From the NCBI RefSeq assembly GCF_029227915.1, contig NC_079883.1, positions 4,650,001-4,714,000 on the forward strand: a DNA stretch of 64,000 nt, read 5' to 3'. This stretch comes from Hydractinia symbiolongicarpus. Taxonomy: Eukaryota > Cnidaria > Hydrozoa > Anthoathecata > Hydractiniidae. Each line of letters opens with the position of its first letter. The first letter of the stretch is position 1. Below the pieces are notes generated by a model that ran no database searches, was not told the DNA's origin, and saw only the letters and a list, made by a program, of their open reading frames with translations. Below are positions 26,101 to 35,828 of the stretch, in pieces. The translations under genes and the position numbers were made by a program.

Positions 26101-29100
26101 GGTGGTATAAACTGAGGCACCACCTAATAATTAGTGGGTGCCATCTCATGCCATTAGGTGAACTTTTGGAAGCCATTTCTTTTTGTTGCTCCCATAACAA
26201 CCACTGGGGACTGCCTTCGGGTATTTCAGGACATGTTTCCTCATTGCAAACAATATTTTTTATAAATTCGTGTTGCTCATCATCAACATGGATGCATTCT
26301 TTCTCAGTAATTTTTCTTACCCAAGATGATAATTGGGCAACTTTCTTTATTGCTCTCTGTTTTTCTCCCTGAGTATTGCGATATCTTTCCTCTAGTTCTT
26401 CTCTGGAAAGATATCGAATGTTTGTATGTGAGGAATCAAGCACAGAATCATCACTTTTCCGTCTACTTCTAACTTTTTTAACTGTTGGTTTAAAAGAATT
26501 GCACATACTACATACAGATGAAGGTTTTTCAGCTAAAAAATGACAGTTGGTATGGCGTATTGTTTTAAAATTGTCTTCATCAAATCTGACCATTTTATCG
26601 TCTTCAACAAAAGCTACTGGAAATGTTCCACTCTGATTCATGAATGGCTGTTCGAAATTACATCTCGACTTGATTACATCTTCATAACCTTGTAACCCCG
26701 TGCAAACACTGACTGACTTCCAGAATGACGAGAAAGTTGAAATATCATCATTTTTCAAAACACATGGCAGAGTTTTTGTTAGTTGTATTGTTTCTTTCTC
26801 CATAGGTTTCCCATATATGGAGAAATCCCAACCATTGCTGTTGTCTATACGTATTGTAAGCAAATGGTTTAATTCTTTTTCATTTTGACAAAGGGTATAG
26901 ACACGTTTATAGTTATCCGATTTATCACATATACTAAAACCAACTTTCTTCATACTCACATCTAATTCCAGTATTTTTAAGCTGTCTTTTCTGTTTACAG
27001 CATAATTCATGCACACACAATTTTCATCCACATGAGGGTAAAATGATGCAGCAGTACCAATTATTTTTTTTGACGTTTTCATCTCATCTAATTTTCTTCT
27101 ACATCCATTACAAGTAAATTTAGGAAATACACAAGGATCTTCTTGTTCACAATTTATTCCATATATAGATTGAAACACTTCACTGTAAATATCACAAGAT
27201 TTAAAATTAACGTAATGTTTACTTTTCACAATTTTCTTCCCACACAATCTACATAGCTTTTGAATATACTCTGAATGTGAAGCAGACATGATGTTGACAC
27301 AGCAAAATTCAAATATGAATACTTTATTTTTCAAAAAAACTTCATAAAAAACCCACAAAGGTGTCAAGGGAATTAAAAAAAAATGTGAACCACTTGCCAG
27401 CTGGTTATGTAACACCTAATAAAAAAACAATTATAAACTCAATTCAATATATATTCAAAACATACAGCTGGTGTGAAGAAGAGAAAGAAAGAATATACAT
27501 AAACAGAAAATCTACTCCCACTGGGGAAAAAAGAAAAAAAGTTGCTTAAAACTTTTACCTAAATATACATAATTAGAACTAATAATTATTTTCTTTTGTT
27601 CCATGACAATGGAAAACATCACCGAGTGCTGCGACGTGCTGCGACACCCTACCGAGAATTCGTCTACTTCGAGAGTAAAAAAAACAATTTTATAAATAAC
27701 CCCTCCTGACGAGACCTGCACAAAAACGTTAATCAACCCTTTAACTAACATTTTCCCAGGAGGGGACATACGAAATAGTTTATAAGTTGTAAAACTTTAC
27801 GATCTCCCAAGGCAGCTTTTCGCACTTTGAAGGCACTTTACTCCTTCCGCGTCCTTATGGAAGTGGAAAAACAAACTTCACCCTCATTGAATCTTGTAGT
27901 TTAACTAAACTACATGTTTTCCTGCTCTTCCGCATTGCTGTAAGTGTGATTTTTAAGATTTATCTTTTCTCGTTAAAACACTCGTTTCAGAGTCGGTAGG
28001 TAAATATTGAGCCAAATCAGAGACACGGATCAGTTCAAAGGGGCGCCGAAACAATAAAAAATTGAATAGAAAATTTAAAGGGACGCCGCGAGTTCTCTCT
28101 CCTTCTTTTTAAACCTCCTTGGTTTAAGGAGAAGCACTTTTCCTGAGTTCACCTGCAGTTAGAGATAGAAAAAGGCTGAAAATTGGCCCTAAATGCATAA
28201 AAAGGGAAGAAAAGGTGATTAGAAAAGAGAGTAGCAAGGTGGAAAGGGGCTTAAAAAGGGGAAAGGGACTGTTATCACATCACAATCTATGTTCTCTATT
28301 AAAGTTAACAAAAAAAACATCGGAAATTGTTGAGAAGTTTAAATACAGCCTTAAAAAAAAAGTTTTAAAACGTAAGTTTTTTTATGGAAATTATTTTTGG
28401 GTACTTAAAAGATTACTTGTGGCACCCCATTGCTCAAAATTATAGGTCGAATGTTGTTGGTCGCGTAAAAGGAAGGCTAATTGAATTAATTTTTTAATGT
28501 TGTAGTTAGCGTTCTGAACTACAGATATATATTTTGGTTGTAGCTTTGCACCGCACTGACTAACATACTGGCTGCAACTATTAGTGACGATGATGAAAAC
28601 ATTGCTGAAGAAGAACAAGAAGGAGAAGAACAAGACGAGGACAAAAAAGACGATGAAGAAAGCACGGAAAATGAAGAAATGGAAAGACCTGATGTTAGTA
28701 TCACTGAAGATTTTGATAAACATATGGCTGATGATTCCCATGTGGCTGGTGATTCTCATCTAAACGACAGTATTAATGAAAGTTTTTCTGCTGAGATATT
28801 GAATGGTCAGAAAGGTGATCTATCAAAAACCATTTCTATAGATCTTGGGACAGTATCCGAGGAGGAGTCATCTTCAACGGTATCTTTTGACTCTGATGGA
28901 ATGCCAGTAAAAAGATCAAAACAAGCTGCAACTCCGAAACAAAATAGCAGTAAGGAGATTGAGAATGAACATGTAGAAGCCAGTGGCAAGGAGTTAAGTA
29001 TGAATTCCGCTGCTTATTTGAAGATGAGAGAGGAGTTCCTGACAAGTCCTGTGCAAGATGATAGTGAAGATGATTGCATTGATAATTTGCTCGGAGAAAG

Positions 29101-30651
29101 TCTTGGCTACTCTCGTAATAGACACCTCAGGTACATTAGCTTTTTTTCTAATATTGTGGGAGTCACAGGGAACGTTCTTATGGGTGTTACTGATTGATAG
29201 TTTTCCAGGTCTTAGTTAATATAAGGAAAATTTTGCAGCTAAGTAGGTTGAAATATTACGAAAATAAGAATAGATAAACCACAAAAAGGTTAAGTATATA
29301 CTCACTTAAATATCTTTTAGAAAACCACTAAGTTTATTTTAACAACAAGAAATGCTGTTATCACAAAAATATTAGATATCATTGAATTTATAGAATGCCA
29401 ACAAAGAAGGAAGTGAAAGAGAAAGTTGATGTGAAAAAGAAAAGTGAAGTTTCTGAAGTTGAAATCTCAGAGTTGGAAGGCTTGGAAACCAGGTTGGTTG
29501 TCTTTCAAATCTTCACTCATTGCTAGCATATATACTATAAGCAATGTGTTTATCATTCTTATCCTTATTATGTCGTAGAAATAATAACAGCGGATCTCAA
29601 CTCAATGATTCAAAAACATCATCTCAAACAAAAATAAAGCTAAAAAAACCTGGTAAGATCAACTTCGTTACTAGTTTCTTATTACGATTTTGTTTTCTCC
29701 ATGATGTTAAAGTGTGGACACTAGGTTTAATTTCTAAAAACTTGATTTTTAATGATCTTTCCAGAATTTTCGTATGTAGTATAAGGTCCTAACAGGGGGT
29801 TGAATAAGGGGAGGAGAATAATGTATGGAAATGTATCAAATTAAAGTGGCTACGAAACGGCTGTTGGTTTTCGATTATAATGACTTTCGTCGAGCTAATG
29901 GTGGTGGAAAAGTTTATGATCACTGAGGACAAAAGCAATATCTTAAATTTAATAACTGAAAATGACAAATAAGTTCCCTACATATGCATTATAGCCAGTC
30001 GACGATGACTCTAAAATCTTTTAGAGGTATTAATTACGTTCTTAAAGCTAGTAATATAGAATTTTTAAACAAATACAGCTCCCCGTGTGGTCTCTGTTCC
30101 CTTGTCAAAACAAACTTTTGATTTGCTGATATTTAATATGTTTTACAGACCGTAGCTTATTTTACTGCTAAAAAGAATACTAAAGGAAAAAAAATTTTCT
30201 TAGAAATAAAAATAAAAAAGGAAGCAAATTCATCATAAAAAATTAATTATTCATAAACAGGTTGTCTAGACGATGTGGTTTTAAAGTGTGTATAATTTCT
30301 TCCACCTTGACCTTTAATTGGTCCGTTTTATTACACGCCATTCTTCAGAATGTGCGTGGATTAAACTTATTGAATTTCGTTTCGTAGTCCCTTTTATAAT
30401 TTTTTTGAAATTTAGCGCGGCAGTTATTGAAGGAACGTGCTTAGAACAGAGGCGCTAAAAAAGGAAGTGCGGGCGCGACTATTTGGTACTCTAAAGTGCA
30501 GTATTTTATATTCTGTATTTAGTAAAGAGATTTTTTTTTAGGATTTTGGGATCATTCTGACTCTGATTCCGATCTTGATATCGACGAAGTTAATAAGCCT
30601 GTAACCAATAGCAACGATGATGATGATTTTGACTTTGATTTCTATGATTGA
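17171..30651 (+). CDS. KIZ: Kizuna centrosomal protein (5' end missing)
   Basis: Exons: 17171-17230 (weaker acceptor), 17608-17770, 17883-17969, 18061-18141, 18219-20044, 20293-20448, 20635-20785, 28544-29130, 29394-29492, 29579-29652 and 30542-30651. They join in phase to about 1130 residues without a start codon. Two blocks identify kizuna. The N-terminal coiled coil (KKLCQMNHDSNRQKY, then LNEYLKELNKAEAISTRRN) parallels the human YLKEI region. The last exon (FWDHSDSDSDLDIDE, ending DFDFDFYD) matches the Trp-Asp and terminal DDFYD of human KIZ. The middle is Asn/Ser/Glu-rich and disordered-looking, and the protein is clearly longer than the human one (about 670). Kizuna is a PLK1 substrate that keeps pericentriolar material attached to spindle poles and also acts at the ciliary base. 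The sixth intron (20786-28543) hosts a 7.3 kb transposon. A candidate poly(A) signal AATAAA lies at 30673-30678. Confidence 0.85.
20529..20612. repeat. ~29-bp tandem repeat, three copies, KIZ intron
   Basis: TCTATTTTTAAAAA-type units begin near 20531, 20560 and 20589. They end about 20 bp before the acceptor of the 20635 exon. Confidence 0.7.
20810..20840 (+). repeat. Left terminal inverted repeat of the P-type element
   Basis: These 31 bp are the exact reverse complement of 28091-28121. The outer bases are CAAGG and the inner end is GAGAGAACT. Confidence 0.97.
21074..22864 (+). CDS. Transposon second gene: C2HC finger protein of unknown function
   Basis: Three exons (21074-21395, 21596-21694, 21804-22864) join in phase to 493 residues. 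I do not recognise the family. Visible features are an acidic N-terminus (IIELDDDFF, EEENEVD) and one finger at ~residues 80-100 with spacing C-x2-C-x12-H-x4-C (CSKCKKQYFKEAYYKKHTLIC region). A basic Ser/Thr/Lys linker follows, then a ~350-residue helical C-terminal part. That part includes ETVLYY-like TVLYYVSGYIIFSLRKKY and a Lys/Arg-rich end. An in-frame ATG lies upstream at 21020; I chose 21074 as the last ATG before the acidic domain, and the upstream one is not excluded. The gene lies wholly between the element's ends, tail-to-tail with the transposase, so it is part of the transposon. It may be a DNA-binding accessory or regulator, but that is inference. Confidence 0.8.
22865..24077. other. 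Spacer between the two transposon genes
   Basis: No exon is supported. It should hold both genes' 3' ends. A direct repeat of CAAACAAGTTTTA.ATCTCACACGGGTATCG lies at about 23440-23513, and a CTTGTCCCCAGGG motif near 23652 resembles the MITE ends seen at 31 and 41 kb. Confidence 0.6.
24078..27289 (-). CDS. P-element-type transposase with ZAD-like N-terminal cysteine domain
   Basis: Five exons on the minus strand (27289-25400, 25326-25165, 24992-24807, 24610-24475, 24373-24078) join in phase to 889 residues. The start at 27289 is the ATG just before the cysteine domain. Residues ~10-75 have CRLCGKK, CDIYSEVFQSIYGINC and FTCNGCRRKLDEMK, that is paired C-x2-C motifs as in ZAD domains rather than a THAP finger. 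A CSMC motif and a coiled stretch follow. The RNase H-like core has SLIYDEMKIKADLVF with GFTDMGDI and, later, AFISDGASPNRKFYK. These are the family's first two acidic catalytic positions. The C-terminus has the P/THAP9 signature SQDPLEEHFARQRRSGG with DNPTLYQF. It should cut and paste DNA at the element's inverted repeats. No stop or frameshift was seen, so it may be active. Confidence 0.9.
28091..28121 (-). repeat. Right terminal inverted repeat of the P-type element
   Basis: These 31 bp are the exact reverse complement of 20810-20840 and are followed directly by the GTTTAAG target duplication. Confidence 0.97.
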
Positions 30652-32397
30652 CGTCACTTGAACAGATGACCAAATAAACTTACCTATATACGACTTTAAG
30701 ACGTGTTTTTATTTTATTGTAAATACATAAATTGTAATATATAATGAAGAAAGTTAAATTTTGGTATTTGCGTCACCTTTATTTCGTCTTATTCCATTCG
30801 AACGCAGGTTTTGACACCTTGGGTAGCCTCCATCCAAGAAGTGCTACTCTCGCTTTGCAACGTTACAAGACTTTGAAGAGAAGGAATATTTGCCTATATA
30901 CTCCAGAAAGTTAAGGAAAAAGAGTGTCAATATTTTGGTGATAAAAAGGCGGGACAAAATTAGTGGGTCCATGAAAAAATATTCTATACCCTCTTAAAGT
31001 AACACTTTTTATCCAAAGTGAACAAAAATAACTTTGTGCTATGATGTGAAGCAGAAAGAATGTCTTCTGGAGATTCCAAACTTTCATTTCTTTGGTGTAG
31101 ATTGTTTATTAGCTGAGCGATTGAAGATCTCTTCCTATTCTTAACATTTTAAGAGGGAATTTATTGATCTCGTCCCCAGATCTCCTTTTCTTTTTCTGAC
31201 AATTTCTTCTTACCGTCTGAGATTGTGGGAAAGAGAAAAAAGAGTCCTATACGAGGTTTGGAACTTATGCAGGAGGGAACAAATAACTGCTTTTATTCAC
31301 AATAAGAATAAACGCTTTTTTTAAGCCGAGTAACCAGCGTGTTTTGTTTTGTGAGGAAATCAGGCGAAACACAGGTTTTACATATTCATGTGCATATCAT
31401 AAAAACAAATCTCTGGGGACAAGGGTGGGTTATTTATACCTTCCCGGCCAGCCAACCTCGTCCCCAAAGCTTTTTTCTACGTTAATGATATTCTAACAGG
31501 ATCGTCCAGTGTCGGAATATCACAGGCGTAATAGAACCCTGGGGACGAGATTGTCAACAAGCCTGAAGTGGGCAAATAAAAAAACAAGAAAATGAACAAA
31601 AAGCAGCAAATGTTCTAAAAGTTATCTAAATTTTATGGAGACAATTAGCAACTAAGCTTACTTCTTCGAGTTGATAAATGAGTTTCTCTTAAACAAATCC
31701 GATTTCCTTGCTAGGAGACAATAAGCGTGTTTTGAAACAGAAGTTTGCTTCCCGAACAAACAAATTTAAATTGCTCTCCCTTCAACAAGCTTTAACAAGC
31801 AACAGTAGTTGCGCCTAAAATGTACGAACTAAGCAATATCGAGCCTTTTTGTGTAGCTTATAAAAATAGATTGTATATAACCCCCGTATTAAGTTAAAAA
31901 ACATCATGCAAACATAGCATCTAAATCCAGGAGGTTCTCTTGACCCAGAGGCTCTTGTTATGTTCAATCGAAGTAAGAAAACTTTAAAGCATTTTAAACT
32001 GGACCTGAAGCGAAATCATTTTTGTATTTAGGCCTTTTTTCCCACCCAAAAAAGCTTTATTATGACAACTGGAATCGAAGTTTTACTCACTGGTAAGAAA
32101 AATAAATAAATTTATTTATCACTTTTCAACACCCACCAATCAAAGTGTAAAGGCACTGGAATCTAGGTTGTTACGGATGATTTCGTGCAGAATTTCTCGA
32201 AGGAAAGGCGAAAAGGTTTGCACTCGATAACGAATTTGTATTTATATGTATCGAAAAGAAAACGATAGCTAGCTATAACTCTCTTTAGAAGCTTGGATAC
32301 ATGTAAAAATACAGTAAATAATCAATAAAACATTTAAAATTTAAGTGGTAATCTGTGTAGGAGCAGCTAATTTTATTTGCAGAGAGAACAAAAAAAC
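30652..32397. other. Intergenic region between KIZ and the ZnF-BEN gene
   Basis: No coding exon is supported. It contains several GTCCCCAG-type repeat ends (see 31452-31553) and a pyrimidine tract plus AG at 32381-32382. The latter suggests a 5' UTR intron ending just before the next start codon. Confidence 0.6.
31452..31553. repeat. ~100-bp MITE with CCTCGTCCCCAG-type ends
   Basis: CCAACCTCGTCCCCAAAG at the left end faces AACCCTGGGGACGAGATT at the right end as an inverted pair. Related lone ends lie at 31169-31180 and 31411-31424. Confidence 0.65.
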
Positions 32398-35300
32398 ATG
32401 GAGGAATCGTATCGGTGTAATACATGTGCGGCGGATTATAACCAGGTTGAAGAACTTTTAGAACACGCGCAATCTCATACAAACACTGAGCGTGGAGTAA
32501 CGTGTGTTCGATGTCAGTTGGAGTTTCCAGACTTGAATGGTGAGTACTCCATTATACAACAAAACTCTATATACGACTGTTCGTACCTCCATAATTTTGT
32601 TTTACTTTCGTTCTTGATCAACTTATGCCTACTGATCTAGCTGTAATCATAGCACCTAATATATAACTAGCTATAATTAGTTCTAGACTATTTTACGTCT
32701 TGGTTTCTAAGTAAGTCAACATGATTTGTAATTTTGCACTAGAATCAAATGATGCATATATACTTGCAGATTAGCCTCACAATTTTGCAGTGTGTTAGCA
32801 AATTCTTCTTGTGAGAATGTCATGTGATACAACTTTCGGTTGAGAGGAACACAGACATTTCATGGTCAAACTCTCACAAAAGAAGCTTTCTAAATTAAAG
32901 TAGTGCTAAACTAGCAAAAACGTACCTAAAACTACTGACAGGTTTGAAGTTAGAAAACAAAGAGTCTACGAAAGGTGTTTGCCTTAAATGGTTTGTTTCA
33001 GAAAAGTCTACCACCTTGTTGGAGAAAAATTCGTTATATATATACTAAATATGTAGCTAACCACTGCAGAAAGATGATCTGTTAAATACAGTATACTGTA
33101 TTTAACAGACTATCTTTCTGCAGTGGTTATATATTTAACTAGTAAAAAAGGGTCACCTCACTCTTCATATTCAGTGGCATTGGAAGTATTTGTTAAACTA
33201 ACCCAACAAATAAGGAATGTCTGTTGCAATCATTCAGATCTAAAAAATATCAATAGTTTTCTTAAGCTATCAATTAATCAAGATACAGAAAAGTACCAAA
33301 ATTATTAGGCGTCATCCTTGCTTTCTATACTTGAACGTTGTATAATGTGCATAAAAAACCATGCACATAAAATGGTCCTGCAAAAGTTAAAAGTAGACAA
33401 AAATCAAATAATAATTAATAAATAAAATTGGCTGAAAAATTGTCTTTTAACGAGTGGTCTAAAATATTGGACTTAGGAAATCGTGTCTTTCCATCTGTAA
33501 ATAATTTTAACGCAAAAACTGTAAGAAAATTTTATCTTACACAATGTTTTGTTTACATGCACATACGTTTTTTTTACACAAGTTACATACATAACGTATA
33601 TCAACTAGTTAGATAATTTTTCAATAATTAATAACAGCGCTTTTTAATGAGCATCATTTTTTGACTGCAACACTAGTTATCCTAAAAAATGCCGCAGCGA
33701 AATTGTTGAATAAGAATAAAATCTAAGGTGCTTTTGTTTCCACTTTCATCAGCAAAAAATTTTAATCGTAAGAAAACCTGATGTGGGAGCTAGCTTATGT
33801 TGCACATACAATGTGACGTAAGTTATGCAAGTGGTGTTACATGTTTGCATAATGCAAGAATAAATGAACATTCTTCCTTACGTATGCTCTTCTTTTAAAA
33901 AATTATGTGCATGTGAATGTATAGCGTTACTAAACATTTTTACTGCTTTTTTTGTCTCAGTGTTGATGAAGCGAGAAGCGAAGCCTAGAACTCATCCTCA
34001 TTACTCATAGTTTATCAATCTTTTTTTTAACTAAAGCAGATTCTTTTAATTCTTTTAACAAAAAAGCTGTTTTTTCTTCTGCTTTTGTTGATATGTTTTG
34101 TAACATGAAAACAAGGGTTGTGTACCAAAACTTTCAGTTTTCAAAAAACCCTACCGAAAAGACTGGGCATGTATGCTACTAAATGATACTAGGTAAAAGG
34201 GTAATGGAACAATTCATTTGATTAGGGAAGCAAGCAGTAAAGAGATTTATTTTGATGATTGATCCATAACCCATTAACATACCGAAAAAAAATTCAGAAT
34301 TTTTTTTTGATGACTATTTTATCCCCTTGGTTAATTTTCTTGCTTGAGAGACAAATGCTATCATTTGGGAACATTTGCCTGTGAGTGATCAGGGGCTGTG
34401 CTCTACATTGTTAACTTGATGAAATCTTGTCCTGAACATTTTTCAAACACAGACTTTTATTTAGGGAAATTTTGGGTTAATCGTGCAGATTTATTTCAAC
34501 TTGTGTTTTTGTGTTTTTTACAGTACATACGAATCCTTTGTCGTCTGATCTGATAACTATTTTTGTGCTTGCTAGATTTTATTTCCCATCATCGAATAGT
34601 TCATGACGGCATACATGAAGTCTTAGAAGAAACTTTAAAGGCTGAGTCAAACAACATAGAGTTGATATCTCCAAACCAAGGTAATCTAATATCTTTATTA
34701 TTTTTTGCATTAAAAAAAATATGAAAATTTTAAAGAAAAGTGTTAAAATACGCATTTCTCTGCATCATCCATTCGCTTAAAAGTGTTTTAGAACATTGTG
34801 AAGTCTCCAAAAATTTGAAAGAAATTTATCTTTTTTTAGAGACATCAGAATCTGTTATTCATCAAGATGAGACAGTCAATCAAATTACGATCGTCAATGA
34901 CGACGGAGAAGCCATTGGCTTAACGTCATGTGGTGAGGAAGACATCACTGTATCGAGCACTCCGCAAGCTTCAAGTGTCAACTCCAATACGGTGTCAAGC
35001 ACAAGGAAGCGAAGGTTACCGTTAAAATATCGTGAAGCTAGTTCTGAGACAGTATGTAAACGGATTGAACCGGTTTTTTACCCAGTTCAAAAGAAAACAG
35101 ACATAGAAATTGATGTTACAGATTTAACGTCGATCCGATTAAAGTCTCAAAATAACAATCGACAGGATGACATCCTGAACTATCTTCAAAGAGTTGACGA
35201 AAAACTCGATTGCATCATAAAACATTTTAATGTTCCCTTCTTATCACAATTGGCCGATAAACCAAGCCCGGTAAATAACTTGGTAACTAGAACGACACAG

Positions 35301-35828
35301 AAGAAGGCAAACATTTTTAAACAGTCTCATTCCTTCCTGGATAGCAGTCCTAGCGTTACCATGACTGTACCTCGTCGTTCGTTGCCACGACAAACGACGC
35401 GACAAGATACTGTTACGTACATCAATTGCGAAACTCCGCCGCATGAAATAACGCAGTATGTTATATCTGACGATTTATTGGAGACAACTTATTTGAAAAG
35501 CAGAAACCGCGGAAATTTCGCAAAAAATCTCGTGTATGCAGCTTTTCCGCTGGAAGAGAGATTAGGACGCAATTGCTCCGGCAGGCGAAGTGGATCTTTG
35601 TCTGGCCCGAAAGATCCGTTAGAGCAAGCTAAACTGGAAGCAGTGAAAGAAGCTGTGTTTAAGAAGTTTCCAGCTTTAAACGGTGACGATGAAGACGCCG
35701 TGTGGAAGCGTGAATGTGTGATTGCCATTGATACTGCACTGCGAAGCGAAATGAGGACGCGAATCCTTAATATGCAAGCGGTCGCGAAGGATGACATGAA
35801 AAGATCGTACGTTAGCATGCCTATGTAA
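32398..35828 (+). CDS. Two-C2H2-finger and BEN-domain protein
   Basis: Three exons (32398-32539, 34576-34680, 34840-35828) join in phase to 411 residues. Two adjacent C2H2 fingers open the protein: CNTCAADYN...HAQSH and CVRCQLEF...HHRIVH; the second is split by the first intron. A Ser/Thr-rich region with a basic RKRRLP patch and a short coiled segment (ILNYLQRVDEKLD) follows. The last ~110 residues resemble a BEN domain: FPLEERLGRNCSG, then KDPLEQAKLEAVKEAVFKKF and WKRECVIAIDTALR. BEN domains bind DNA or chromatin partners and often repress transcription. A nuclear DNA-binding regulator is likely. No named orthologue is recognised. A candidate poly(A) signal ATTAAA is at 35861-35866. Confidence 0.82.
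33059..33128. repeat. Near-perfect 70-bp palindrome, ZnF-BEN intron 1
   Basis: Two 35-bp arms meet without a spacer at 33093/33094 (centre CAGTATACTG) and differ at two positions. Weaker symmetry continues outward to about 33040 and 33142. The transcript could form a long hairpin. Confidence 0.9.

Larger units (their letters stand above)
20810..28121. mobile_element. P-superfamily DNA transposon, apparently intact, two convergent genes
   Basis: The 7312-bp element lies in a KIZ intron. Its ends are perfect 31-bp inverted repeats starting CAAGGAGGTTT, so the element begins CA and ends TG like other P elements. It is flanked by the direct repeat GTTTAAG (20803-20809 and 28122-28128), a 7-bp target duplication; P elements usually make 8 bp. 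A second inverted pair, ATCCGTGTCTC, sits inside each end (20861-20871 and 28020-28030). Inside are a rightward gene (21074-22864) and a leftward P-type transposase gene (27289-24078). Both are open across all exons. Without the element the KIZ intron would be about 440 bp. Perfect ends, clean target duplication and open frames suggest recent insertion. Confidence 0.93.

Noticed and set aside
27065-27289. THAP domain at the transposase start
   Set aside because: The cysteine spacing (paired C-x2-C, no C2CH with the THAP Pro and Trp positions) does not fit THAP; ZAD-like is closer.
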